Shown here: piece by piece, positions 23,053-35,000 of the stretch
Layout of the letters: the number at the start of each line of letters is the position of its first letter
How positions within the stretch are numbered: position 1 is the stretch's first letter
Source: Hygrophila difformis
Lineage: Eukaryota; Streptophyta; Magnoliopsida; Lamiales; Acanthaceae
DNA: 64,000 nucleotides
Reading direction: 5' to 3'
Assembly (NCBI GenBank): GCA_030278955.1
Contig: JAOANR010000008.1
Span: forward strand, 44,375,301-44,439,300
Notes under the pieces: model-generated
The model's input: the letters and a program-made list of their open reading frames with translations, nothing else
What the model was told of the DNA's origin: nothing
Databases searched by the model: none
Translations under genes and position numbers: made by a program

Positions 23053-23971
23053 GTAGTTAAGATTGTATTTTTGTTGGAAGATGATTTTTACCCTGAGTTC
23101 AATAGTATATTTTTTGATTTATGTTAATTGTCTTTTTCTCCTTACATTTTGACTTATTTATGTTTGGCGTGATAAATGTTAATATGTGTTTTCTTCAAAG
23201 ATAGGAGAGGAGACTTTTAAAGAAAAAACATAGGCATATGCTTGATGGTTTGATTACTGACAATGATCGAGTCGCTGGATCAACACAAATATATGCCTTT
23301 CTATTGCTATATGCTAATTTGTGTTTATTGGGCATGCCCAACATTTTGAATATACCATTCTTAGCTCTCTGCATGCCACACCCACTACTCTAATCAATGT
23401 TTCTAGCTTTTTCCATTTCTCCTGCTGTGTATTTTCTTCCAAGTTTGGATTTCTCCTGCTGCTTCCTGTTCAGGTTAAGGAATTTGCGGAATTTGTTTGG
23501 TCGCTCTAAGATTGAGTGATTTGAGAGACAAAAAAGGCGATTGAATGATTGTTCAGAGGATGGGATCCCAAGGCAGTGGTAGTAATAGTGTTGGGGGAAT
23601 CTAACTTCGACCACAAGACCCCAATTCGAGTGCATTGGTTAGGTTTTACCGTTTCAATCTAGGTGATTTGGAGTAAGTTTATGCTACATCTAAAGCGCAT
23701 TTGACGTTTGGATTCTTGTGGCTTTGGAAATGCAGATTATCTTCTTCCTGTGCTGCCATTTGCTTCTATTCTCCTCCTTTTATTTTGTCTACAACAGCTT
23801 TGCGATCCAAAATATTGCAATTGCTTTTTAGAAGAACCTACCTGCTCTGCATATGATTTCCAAACTTATCAGAGCAACACGATGTATTACTAGATTTGTA
23901 ATAATGTATCACATAATATACCAACCGTTATTTACCAAAGTATGATACACATCACCTATTTTTCCTCTACT

Positions 23972-24009
23972 GGCGTGCGGCGTATGCGCACACCACTTAA
24001 GAGTTCTAG
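23972..24009 (+). mobile_element. Helitron-like 3' terminus (plus strand)
   Basis: The hairpin GTGCG-gcgtatg-CGCAC (23975-23991) is followed by 14 bases and terminal CTAG (24006-24009) with T next, matching the Helitron 3' structure. The element would extend leftward. Its 5' TC end is not identified. Confidence 0.45.
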
Positions 24010-24357
24010 TATATATATATATATATTCATAGATTATAATTTTTATTTGATGATGACATGAAGACTTTGTGGTTTGAGTATTGTTTTAAATAAAATAAAA
24101 CCATGCAAGTATATTGTTTATTATCTTTTTGAAAGCACATTCATATAAATACAATACTTGAAATAAATAAATAAATATTATGTTATCATATCCAACTCAT
24201 TGAGTATAAATGCATGCCACTAAATAATGACAAGAATAATGATTTTTCTAGACAAGCTAATACTTCAATCATTTTCATGATACACTACTTACAAATATGA
24301 GATTAAAAGCAATTGCAAGAAATTTTCTTCCTAAACAAATAGATGAAATATCAACAT
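24010..24357. other. AT-rich flank of element C
   Basis: It starts with an (AT)n run and has no coding potential. The last five bases before the LTR (AACAT, 24353-24357) would be the target duplication of element C; its partner lies outside the window. Confidence 0.5.
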
Positions 24358-26505
24358 TGTAATACCCGGAAATTTTGCAACATAAACAAATAAATAAATA
24401 ATAAATCAATACAATAAGTAAATAAAGGAAATGAGAAATGGAATTTAAATTAAAAAGGAATTAAAGAAATTTAATTAAAAAGGAATTAAATTTAATTAAA
24501 TAAATTGTTACACGGGAACCCAACGCCGATGGACTCAACAATTCAAGTCCAAACATAAATTCAGATCTGAATAAAATGACGATAGTCCAGGCGGTGGCCG
24601 CGCGGGGCGAAGTCTTTGCCGCGCCAACCCCGCGCCAGCGGGCAGCAACGAGCCAAGCGAGGGTTTCTCGCCCGATTCCGGATTTATCGACTTCGGTTGC
24701 TTACCTTTCGGCTCAAGACACCCTAGGGCAGATCTTGGACGACCCTAGGTCCCGTAAATCTATAAATACTCGTCTCCTCCGACCCCGAACACTTTTTCAA
24801 ACTCTTCATACTCTCTATACGTTTCCAAACCCTAATTTCGGAGTCGTCGGAGGCACGAAGGCAATAGAAGGCTGTGACTTGGACGAAAATCCAGAGACCT
24901 TGTCATCTTGGTAAGATTTCGTCCATTCCTCTTCATTCGAAATTCGAAAACGAATCCTAACTTGATCTTTTTTTATTCTAAACCCCAATCCGGATCAAGA
25001 ACGGAGATCTCGATGGTTCGAGGAGTCAAGTGGTGAACGTGGAAGCCACGCCTACGAATCGACGAGCCGGATCATCCATAATCATGTAAGTTAACCTTAC
25101 TCTGGTTTTGGGAGAATTAAAATACACCCGACATAAAGATCTAATCAAGAACTCTAAAATCTATCGATACTAAAAACCCTACGGCGCAGCAATCTCGCGT
25201 GAATTGTTCGAACCTTAAAAACTATTCAAACGAAGAAACTTAAAACACAAAAAACGTTCCTAAGACACTGATCTAAGTCGTGTAAAAATTTTATAATTTT
25301 TCATTGAGTTTTGATGTCTGCAATCGGTCTCGAACTAATCTGTTCTAAACTTGGATCTTGAAACGGTGACAGAATCTTGGTCCAAACTTGAGGTAGAGTT
25401 TGACATTAGATCTAGGCTGAATTAGAACTTGCGTTGAATAGAAAACTTGTAGATCTATGTCTTATGTATCTTCCTGTAAAATTTCACCGAATTTGGAGTT
25501 TGTTTGCTATGGTAGATTTCGAAATTATGAAACTGTTGCTGTGAAATTCGGACAGATTAGTATTCTGATGAAAAACTATGTTTTTGACTTGTTTCCTTAA
25601 CTCGGATCGAAACACTTAAAACACGAAACTTGTTCATCTCTGTGTTTTTGAGTAACTGGTGAATTTTCAGAATTTTCAGACTTAAAATAAATTTCTAAAT
25701 TATTTTGGAGTAAACATCGTCTTAAGGAAGTTGTATTTTGAGAAACTTGTTGAAACTGTGAAATTAGCCTTTAAGGTTTAAACGAGTGGAAAATTTCTTT
25801 GAAATAAATACATGAAACAAGAAGTAAAAAAAAAATCCCCTTGCAACTTGATTAATTAAAATTAGGGGGTGAGTGCTCTGTAGGGTGCCCTCCTAACTGC
25901 GTCGTGCCTGAATGGATGATGAGAACACTTATGAGGAATTATACCAAAACGGCATGAGATATAGGGCCTACACTCTCGAGAATATCCGTATGGGTTTCCC
26001 GAGGCTCCGGAGTGGTACTGGGTATGGCGGATACGGCTGCGGCCGCCGGACTACCGGCTCAACTTGTTGAGATTGCGATGAAATAGCGAAATACTTGAAA
26101 TACTTAATCTTGGAGTAATGGGGATAATTAAAACATATATTTATTGGTTCCATTTAAGTTTTTAGTGCTTTATTTAATTTAATTACTGCTTTTGTTTAAA
26201 GTATGCTAAATGTATGATTAGTTAGGATCCATGATTTAAATTATGCCATTTATTTAGTTAATTAAATTAAATTGGGTATTATCTAGTGGCATGTTTTCTT
26301 TCAAATTTAATTAATGGCTTTGAAACCCTATAACCATGTTATGTGTTAACTTACTCAGCACGTTGTGCTGACCAAACCATTTCTTTTTTTTTCTTTCCTT
26401 ACACAGCACATGGATTATGTGTGATCATGTACACTCATGGGAACTTTGCTAGAGAGGTGTGGCGGTGACATCCCGACCTGGGTTACCAAAAATCGGGGTG
26501 TTACA
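24358..26505 (+). repeat. 5' LTR of element C
   Basis: The 2148-base LTR begins TGTAATACCCGG and ends GGGGTGTTACA. It has a TATA box (TATAAATA, 24761-24768), a GC-rich block (24585-24640) and the CGAGGCTCCGGAGTG landmark shared with A's LTR. Its 3' end matches the solo LTR's (GGCGGTGACATCCCG, then GGGTTA). Confidence 0.88.
24761..24768 (+). promoter_or_regulatory. TATA box of the element C LTR
   Basis: CTATAAATACTC in the 5' half of the LTR has the usual plant TATA consensus and is the likely promoter of C's genomic RNA. Confidence 0.6.
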
Positions 26506-26508
26506 AGT

Positions 26509-26520
26509 TGGTATCAGAGC
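26509..26520 (+). promoter_or_regulatory. Primer-binding site of element C (initiator tRNA-Met)
   Basis: TGGTATCAGAGC starts three bases after the LTR end and matches the 3' end of initiator tRNA-Met. Confidence 0.85.
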
Positions 26521-26953
26521 GCCCGAATAATTTTTAAACTATTATTTTTAAAGTTATTTATTTTGAGCTATTAATATATCTATAGAGCCCAATTATTATT
26601 TCTAAATTTGTAGCCCAAAAGTTTTTGAAAGCCAAAATATTGTTTTTACTTATTATTTTTCACCCAATACTTATATTTTAATTAGAGCCCAACAATTTAT
26701 TATTTTTGACCCAATATAGAGGTCCGAGAATTTTGACTATTATGTTAAATATTAAAAGCATTATTCCCATGGAATTTTTTTTTAAACCCATGGGAAATAG
26801 AAAATAATAATATATATATACAATGCATAAATTAATTTTGGGGGGGAAATCATCATTTGCATGTGCATACTGCATTGCCTTTACTTAGAGAACTTAGAAG
26901 CTTTGTGTGTTTTAACTTAGATCTTTTGCTTGCGCTAGCTGGCGAACCAAGAT

Positions 26954-27337
26954 ATGATGAACCTAATGGTCAAAATGATGAACGCTCACTTTGATTCGCA
27001 ACAAACCATACAAAAAATGAAACATCGCATAGCTCACTTGGAGGCAAATCTGCACCAAATGGAAGACTTAAGGGAAGCTGACCTCCAACATTTTCTGAAT
27101 TTAAGAGCTGCTGATCAAGGTCGCATAAAAGACTTAAAAACTCAAGTGCAAAAACTCACTGAACGGAGCGATGCCATGAGAGACAGAATCAAGGATCTAG
27201 GGATGGACCTGCTCGACCTCACTGATATCGTGGTACCATACAGCCCGGTGGAAGACCATTTGATGGGACCAAGAAGCCCAACACCCGCAGTTGAAAGCCC
27301 ATCAGGCCTTATCCATGGCCGTTATGGAACCCTTTGA
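26954..27337 (+). CDS. Small coiled-coil protein of element C, unknown function
   Basis: This 127-residue frame starts with ATG at 26954, 430 bases after the primer site, where gag would normally begin. It is Met- and Gln-rich at the start (MMNLMVKMMNAHFDSQQT). It then shows a long heptad-like helix (IQKMKHRIAHLEANLHQM, IKDLKTQVQKLTERSDAM) and a Pro-rich tail with VVPYSPVEDHLMGPRSP. I see no capsid domain, zinc knuckle or enzyme motif. A coiled coil suggests self-association. It could be a captured host fragment or a reduced gag N-terminus. The 430 bases before it hold nothing recognisable. Confidence 0.45.
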   Translation: MMNLMVKMMNAHFDSQQTIQKMKHRIAHLEANLHQMEDLREADLQHFLNLRAADQGRIKDLKTQVQKLTERSDAMRDRIKDLGMDLLDLTDIVVPYSPVEDHLMGPRSPTPAVESPSGLIHGRYGTL

Positions 27338-27804
27338 CTCCGGCCTCACATGGTTCATCAGTCAGCGGATCCAAGCCCAGTGGATGAAGACCCAGTTGAG
27401 GATCCTGCTGCACTGCCAGAGGGAGCCTAGATACTTTAGATACTCTATTCTTTTTGCTAAGTAAATATTTTTGGTACATCATATTACTTGTATTACAATT
27501 TCTTTACGAAATAAAATACAAGTTGCATTCAATTGCTTATTAATTTACTTCTCAGGAATTCCGAATATATAGTGAGAAAAAAAAAGAAAAAAAAACCTGA
27601 GAAGAAGAAGAAATAATTCCTAAAACTTTTCCTACGATAGAACATCGCCATCAAAACAGATAACTAAACAGTAACCCCTACGGGACATGACACAAGCATA
27701 CACCAAATCACAGTAGAATAGTCATTATACCACACCATAAAGAAACTACTAAATCAACTGTTCCTGACACCAGTCTAGATAAAACGTAAAGGAAAACCAT
27801 AAGA
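27338..27804. other. Non-coding interval between the coiled-coil ORF and the antisense gene
   Basis: It contains an A-rich run near 27580-27596 and would be the 3' UTR of the antisense gene. No coding frame is supported. Confidence 0.5.
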
Positions 27805-28628
27805 TCACTGATCGGGAGGAGGAAACTGCCAACGCATATACTCGTCCATCTGACGCATGTAGGCATACATGTCGGTCATGGTGGCCTGCTGCTCTAGCTG
27901 CCTCGTAGTGATCGTATCCATGCGAGCCTGGTATAGATCTATCTTGGCATCCAAGGCATCGTAACGAGCCTGCCCGGCTGCGAACCCAGCGTCTATACTA
28001 AGCTGCATACCCTGCATCATCTGAAGCATCTGTGTCATCTCCTGACCCTATTGTGGAACCACGGGAGGTGGAGGTGGAGGTGGGTGCTCTGAGGGAATAA
28101 CTAGGATCAAACCACCATCATCGGGCTGCGGGCGAAGTACAGCCCGAGGCGCCCCGCGCCGCAAGGCGTTGCGTCGAGTGGTGTAGGTCGGGAAACGGGA
28201 GTAGTCACATGCATCTAACTTGTAAGGGTCCGTCTCCGGCGTCGTACGGATCCCCTGGGCCGCGCATAAACCACAAATGAGGTGAACGTGAGTGATCACC
28301 CTACTCCCTCGTCCTCGTCGCAAGTCCCTCAGACTGTCCTTAATACAAGCTCCCACATTTACCCTACCGGCCCGGGCGATAAAGCAAATGGTCTCATAGA
28401 CATGATCTAGGACGATATGGCTCCGGGTAATCGGCCGGACGCGTCCTACCCATAGCTGAGTGAGTACACGCCAAGGAGTGTCCATCGTCGTCAACCGCAG
28501 CTCGTGGTCGTGCTTGGTCCGCGGTGGTACCTCGGTGCACAAGACGCCCCATGCAGGAGCAAGTATACGGCCCTCAGGCTGTGGCCGGAATATGCCATCG
28601 TCAGGTAGACCGAAATAGAGATTGATCG
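27805..28628 (-). pseudogene. Antisense plant-transposon-domain gene, 3' half
   Basis: This is the downstream part of a gene read on the minus strand and split by element B; its first half is 54246-54739. The segment continues the domain with TPWRVLTQLWVGRVRPITRS, VYETICFIARAGRVNVGA and VHLICGLCAAQGI. A Pro-rich linker follows, with a run of seven prolines, and an in-frame TAG (28048-28050) one codon after a Gln. The same frame then gives a helical, Met/Gln-rich tail (TQMLQMMQGMQLSIDAGF, DALDAKIDLYQARMDT) ending at 27805. With B and one copy of its 4-bp duplication removed, the two halves join in frame as 438 codons. The domain resembles what I recall as Pfam 'putative plant transposon protein' (PF20167). 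Its function is unknown. Confidence 0.6.
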
Positions 28629-31600
28629 TGATGACAGTCTTTTGTGACTGTCATTTGCGTCCAATTTAGTGTCTTAATGATGATCTTTTGCTCTTAATTC
28701 CATTGATTTTTGATGAATGATCATAAAGGATTAGAAAAGATGGAAGAAGAATTAAGATTGCAAGAAGTTGGAAATACATGAAAAATGGCTTGAAATTCTG
28801 AGTTTTCTTTGTAAGTCTCGCACGCAGTGTTTCTATTGAACTGATCCACGCTTTGTTATGCAGAAGGAAGTTAAGCTGGAAAACAGCAGGAAGTGGAAAG
28901 GACACAGCGAGGAGAGAAAAGGAATGGTGCGAGGGCTTGTTTCCGAAATCAGGAAAAGATTTAAGGAAAATGTGCAGATGCTGAAGTCCACTGCGATGAT
29001 GATTGACATCGCGAGGAAAGGAAGTCTGTGCAAGACAGAAGTTTTATCCATTATGGCGAAAAGCAGATTCCTTGGAGAAACTGTGAGACCTCGCCTCGTC
29101 AAGAAAGATGATTACATTTCTGACTCTCGCTTTGAAGGAACTGGACAAAGCGAGAGGAGAGCTATTCTGATGCGAGCGGTTATCATCCAAGGCAGAAGCA
29201 GTTACAACACCCATCTATAAATAAGACCCTTGGGGAATCAGCTCAGCAGGCGGGAGATTGAAGAGAATAGCTCGATTTTACTCTCCAGTCCACTTTTTAG
29301 AATTTAGTAGGTAGGTTAGGATTTAATTTTCTCTGCAATTTATTTTGATGTTCTTCAGATTTGTAATTTGTTTTCGTAGAACTGTAATTCAATTTCGCAG
29401 TAGATTTCTTTAAGATTAGTTGTTAGATTAGCTAGAGGATACCCTGGGAGGAGAGTTGCTTTCGGATCGCTTGTTCATCCATCATGACGATCATCATCTA
29501 AACTCCGACTCGTTCGCTCATCTTTGCACTATTCTGATAGCAATCAGATTTCCAGGTGTATTCGTTTTTACTTCTTTGTTATTCGAGATACAAGAAGAAT
29601 GATCGGTTATCAGATTGTGAATTTCTTATCTTTCTGGTTTCTATTTTCATTTCGTAATTCTGTTTCAGCAGAGTATAAACCTCAATTTCATCATTCAATC
29701 TGAATTTTACATCATATCTTTAATTCGATTTTCGAAGATCATAACACTTCCACATTTTTAATGCGCAAATTGTTCGTTCCAATTACGTAAGAAATTTGGA
29801 TATTGTAACTGAGTTAGGTATGATCTGGCAGAATTATGAATTTATTCAATTTTCTGTCAATATTATGTTTACAGATGAGAATCATAGGGTTTAATGTTCA
29901 GAACTCTAAAAGGTTCCTAGAGACCCATGCAGTGTTAATCATCGCTTGATAATCTTTGAGAATCAATAGCTTTGAGTTCATGAACTTGTATGCAAAAGAT
30001 TCTATGTTCATAATTTTCTAAACAGAAATTCCAGAAGGTAGTTATGACAGTTATAAATTCTGATCATTTACTTCGAATAAGGATATTCCCTCGCTTCATC
30101 CCAAAAGATGACGCGAGGAAATATCCAGATAGATCTATTATGATAAAGGCGATTCAAATACTCACGCGATGTCAATCTGACAAAGCGAGAGGATCAATCT
30201 ATAACAGCAATAGACTTGATATCCATTTTATAGGGTACCAATCATTCACTTTTACTTCTTATACGTATATAACCACTATCTATAAGTAGGAATTGAGTAC
30301 CTTGCCGCATTCTTACAGAAACTATCGCGAGGCATTCAGTTCTTTGTATAAACAAAATCTGGGGAACATTCTTTGAATATTAGCTCCCTCCATGCTGTAC
30401 AGACATAGCGTGCGGAAAATTGGAATGTTCATAGTTTGAAACCCAAAATAGTTACTGCGAGCTATTTTGGACACTTATTTTGCAGAGTTATTTCTCAAAT
30501 TCTTTTTCTTGGGAAAGTTATTTCCTAATTCTGTCTAGTTTCCAATGTATATTTTGGAAGCATCCTTGCATTTTGATTAAGAGGATTCAGAACCCTCAAC
30601 GTCTCTTTATACATATAATACTACATATACATATAATATTTTGGGATATTTCCCAGTATATGATGAGTAATCTTACTTCATGATTACAAATTTACAATTC
30701 ATATGTGCAATACGTATTACTATTTTACACTGGTACGCTGAGAGAGATGATGATATAGGTTTTCTCAATCATTATTTACTCAGGACTGATAAAGAACAAA
30801 CTTGTTCTTCAGTTGGGCATTAAGTACCTGTCGTTTAAAAGGGAAAGATGTTTCAAGAACCATCTTTTGTCCTAAAAATTAGTAGAATATCAGGAAGATT
30901 AATTTCCGGGGTTCATGGTATTATAGTTATCACTATATGCTATGAGTAGGAGATTAAACATTTCTCTTCAGTCTACTAATCCTGAGTCAAATCACGGATA
31001 TTTGGAATTGTTTACAGAGATTTCTTGAGCTAAATCAGTTATACAAATCTGAGTAGTCTGGATAAGTCAAGGAAGTTGAATAGCAATTTCATCTTGATAT
31101 ACTTACAAGACTATTATTCCTTATGAATACTTGCGGGAATTACTCTGAAGAAATAAGTCTTATGGAAACATTGGATGATAGATTTAAATATTAGCTTTTT
31201 CATTTTTTTTGTAGAGGACATCCAATACAGGGTCATAAGATCAGTTTGATCAGGGTAATAAAAAGAACAACTTCAAGTTCAGACGAATATAGTATGATTT
31301 AGAAGTGACCTCGAGTTGTCAAAGGCTTAATCTGAGTCTGAAAGAAAAAGATTAAGTGACAATTCTGAAAGCTTTTATCACAGAAAGAGTCTGACAGATC
31401 ATTCTGTGATGATAGTATTCCATGATTTCAGAGCTTAGAATGTCATGACACTGAATCATAAGTACCTGTCTTGGGAAGTGATTAAAGACATGAAGAATTG
31501 ATTAAGTTGTGTAAAGGATTTTTCTATCTCAATGAACTTTCATTATGTTTTAGCCAATGAAGTATGATAATCTCATCATATTCTTATTTCATTTGATTTG

Positions 31601-31956
31601 GTCTGTAACATCTTAAACACGTGAATAAGACCATAATGTTCTACATCATTTTAATTGTTTTCTTTACTACATTTACAGCTTTAAGCATTTACATTTCAGT
31701 AGTATTCTTAGGTAATCATCATTACAACATCCTTAAATCAAGAATAGAGACAGATTCTAAAGCTAATAATTCTATTAAAACACTTCTATCGTGTAACTCT
31801 CTTTTGAACGATCCCGACAATTAAAATAAATATTGCAGCTTGATACCGTGCGCTTTCGGTAGGAAAAACTAGGCAAGCTTTTTAACAGCCCTATAGGAAT
31901 TATAGTGTAAAGGCTGTCGGGGGGCATTGCATCGGGGTTTTACCTCAAAAGCTTCA
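28629..31956 (+). repeat. 5' LTR of element B
   Basis: It begins TGATGACAGTC, with a perfect 9-bp hairpin at 28631-28654, and ends CTTCA directly before the primer site. It carries a second hairpin CTCTCGCTTTG/CAAAGCGAGAG (29124-29156), a TATA box (29216-29225) and the motif ACCGTGCGCTTTCGG near the 3' end, which is shared with element D. Confidence 0.95.
29216..29225 (+). promoter_or_regulatory. TATA box of the element B LTR
   Basis: TATAAATAAG follows ACACCCATC and is identical in the 3' LTR (51505-51514). It places transcription start near 29250, leaving about 2.7 kb of LTR in the 5' end of the RNA. Confidence 0.7.
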
Positions 31957-31974
31957 TGGCGCCGTTGCCGGGGA
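31957..31974 (+). promoter_or_regulatory. Primer-binding site of element B (tRNA-Asp)
   Basis: TGGCGCCGTTGCCGGGGA follows the LTR end with no spacer. It is an exact 18-base complement of the 3' end of plant tRNA-Asp, the primer used by Athila elements. Confidence 0.92.
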
Positions 31975-32095
31975 GGGTGTAGCGTTATGAATTTTAGAAC
32001 TGAAGATACTCTTGATTTAATTGTAATTATTTACTTTTTATTATAATGAATTCACAAATTCTTTCATTTTGTTCACAGAGAAGCCTCAACAGTTT

Positions 32096-35000
32096 ATGAG
32101 CGAGAGAAAAACTCGATCTTCAAGACCACCTTTGCTTCCTTTTAATTGTGAACTTGAGAGAACAGCAAGGCTGATCAGAGCAAGTGCAAGAAGGAGACAG
32201 AGAGATCTTGCAGAAGGAAATCTTTCAACCATAACAAGGATGGCTAACAATGGACAGAATGACGGACCTGGGAACTTGCCAAATGGACAACCAGATAATC
32301 AGCAAAACATTCCACTTCGAGGACCTTTTCAAGCACCACAAAGAGCTGCTGCACCACAATTTATTCATCAACACTATTTTCCACCAAATTTTGCTAATCC
32401 TGTTCCGAACCCTCAAGAAGAGCAATATCAACCATGGCAACCTAATGTCGATCAATATTTGGCTGGGACGGATGAGGAGGTTGATATACCACCTGGTATA
32501 TTGAACCTAGCATCTTCTAGAGCTTTTTATGGAATGAGTGCTGAAGATCCACATTTACATCTCAAGAAGTTTGTTGAACTAAGTAAGACAGTAAAGAAAG
32601 GAAGAGCTTCAAGGGAAACCATTCAGTTGGCTATGTTTCCATTCTCTTTGGATGGCTCAGCTAAAGAATGGTATGATTCATTAAATGCTCAACAGAAGGC
32701 TACATGGCCAGAATTAGTCAGGAATTTCCTACTCAAGTATTTTCCTGAAAGCAAGGTTGACGAATGGGTAGACAAGATCTCTAGTTTCAAGATGAGAAAA
32801 GGGGAATCCCTTAAGGATGCCCGGGACAGATTCTTTGACATGCTCAAGAGATGTCCACAGCATGGTATAACTGAAAGAAGGCTATTGAAAATTTTCTTCA
32901 CCGGACTCACTCACACTTGGCAGATGATGATCAATGCCACTGGAGGGGAACAATTGCTTCAAATGCCACTTGATAGAGCGTGGTCAACAATAGATACCAT
33001 GACAGCCAGCAGGGCAGTCCTCCAGGACGATGATCCACCATCTCCTACCAGAAAAAGTCTTGTCATCCATACAGACAAAAATGAAGAGAAATTTGCAGCA
33101 CTCACCAAGCAGATTGCTGATCTACAGTTGGCTCAGCAAGCAAATCAACAGGCTCAGCATCAACAACAACAGCAACCAGTGATGATCCTTCAACCTGCTC
33201 CAATGGAACCGGTGTATCAGTGCGGAATTTGCTCAGGGCCACATCACAATGATCAGTGTCCACAAATTCAGGAAGCCCCAAAGCAAGATGAGAGCTGCAA
33301 CTACACCGGATTCCAAAACAAACACCCGAATCTGAGCTATGGTAATACTCAGAACGCACAAAATGCACATCTTCTGAACCCACAACAACCAAATCAGCAG
33401 CAGTTTCGTCCTCCACAACCATTTTATCCACAACAACAGATGTACCCACAGAGACCCTTCCAACAGGTGAACCAACAGAATAGGCCGTTTGGACAGTTTG
33501 CACCAGTCCCAGTGAACTTTCCACAACAACCTTATCCTGTTGCTCAAGATAATACTTACTCTTTAAAGGTGGAAAATGCTCTGAAGGAGTTCATTGTAAA
33601 GCAGACAGAGACGAATAACCAACTGCAGGCTTCAATCAAGAATGCTGAGAATTCTGTAACAGAGATGGCCAAATTACTACAGCAGAGAGAAAAAGGAAAA
33701 TTACCAAGTTCTTCTGAAACAAATCCACAATGTAAGGCAGTTACATTGAGGGGAGGAAAAGAGGTTGTTGATCCTGAATTTGAAAAGAAAAGAGATAGGT
33801 TGCTGCAGCAGAAAAAGTTCAAGGATGTTCAAACAATGGAAGAAGATGATCACCCTGAACAGAGACAGATACTTGAGGATAAGGGTTTGGAAAAGAATGT
33901 CTCAGGATATTCTTTTCCTAAGGAAAAAGAGGGAGGTAATGATAATCCTAACTCTACAGGTAACAAAAAGGATTCACTGGATGAGCACATGCCCAGGATA
34001 CCATATCCTGGGAGACTCAAAAATGATCTTCAAGAAATTAAATTTAAGAAATTTCTTGAAAAGATTAAGGCCATTGAAATATCAATCCCTTTGGTTGAAT
34101 TAATTGCTGAAATGCCCACTTACGCTAAGTTTCTGAAAGAATTAATTTCAGGGAAAAGAAGTGCAGGAGAGCAGCACATGGTGGTCTTAAATCAAAATTG
34201 TAGCTTGGTTCTTCAACAAAGGATTCCTCCAAAGCTTGAAGATCCAGGGAGTTTCACTTTACCTCTGATTATCAACTGTAAAGAAGCTGGGCGAGGACTC
34301 TGTGACTTAGGAAGCAGCATCAATGTAATGCCACTTGCTATGGCGAGACGCTTGGATTTGGGAAAGATGAGGCCAGTCAATATGACCCTCTTCTTTGCCG
34401 ATCAATCGAGCACCAGACCAGAAGGGATCATTGAAGATGTTATAGTAAAGACAGGAGGCCTTTGTTTTCCAGCTAACTTTGTCATTCTTGATATTGACGA
34501 AAATGTCAGAATTCCTATCATATTGGGAAGGCCTTTTCTGGTGACTGCGGGAGCCATGATTGATGCAAAGAATGGCATAGTGAAGCTTCATGTTGATAAC
34601 CAGGAGGTCACTTTTGACATGATGAAGATGTCAACATATCCTTTTAACGCTTTTGAAACCAATGTAGCGGGGAAGGAATTAGAAGATAGTACTATGGAGG
34701 GGGGAAATCTTTTTGATTACTATAATCTCTTTACCACTGATGTAACTGAGAACAATCTCGCCCCACTCACAAATGCTAAAGATGCTACTTTTGCTTACTT
34801 GTGTGCGGTTAGATTCGCTGATCCTGAGACTGGTGAAATCAAGGATGGATCAGAAAGTGAGGATATGCCATCTTCAGAGCAATCTGAGGATGACATTGAT
34901 AAAACAGACCCTTCTGAGGAAGGATCTGATTTAAAGATGGAAGTGCAAACTCGAAGCAGATTAACTCCATCAATAGAAAACCCACCTGAGCTTGAGCTTA

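Larger units (their letters stand above)
19483..24009 (+). other. Gene-derived non-coding region ending in a Helitron-like 3' end
   Basis: C-rich 5' UTR-like sequence (to about 19880) is followed by T-rich intron-like sequence with occasional AG acceptors and exon-like patches (20052-20125, 22961-23052). No continuous coding frame covers it. The base composition (T-rich blocks separated by balanced patches) resembles a captured or decayed intron-containing gene. Because it ends at a Helitron-like terminus, gene capture by a Helitron is possible. I do not recognise the gene. Confidence 0.4.

Noticed and set aside
28624..28629. A 5-bp target duplication for element B
   Set aside because: Only ATCG matches on both sides; a fifth base would be G on one side and C on the other, and the 4-bp version restores the host reading frame.
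28858..29220. 120-residue ORF in the 5' LTR of element B
   Set aside because: The other LTR has a one-base deletion in it and I see no domain; it overlaps the U3 hairpin and TATA box.
31621..31824. Small ORF with a membrane-like segment near the end of B's LTR, present in both LTRs
   Set aside because: The listed start is a GTG; identity between LTRs only reflects their recent common origin. A start at 31636 would give about 62 residues, but nothing supports translation.
31957..31974. tRNA gene fragment
   Set aside because: It is only the 18-base complement of a tRNA-Asp 3' end at an LTR border, that is, a primer-binding site.
32069..32095. Longer N-terminus for B's gag-pol
   Set aside because: The extension starts at TTG; the first ATG is 32096, with a basic N-terminus typical for gag.
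33102..33524. Minus-strand ORFs inside gag-pol of element B
   Set aside because: They are antisense to the Gln-rich gag linker, with no domain.
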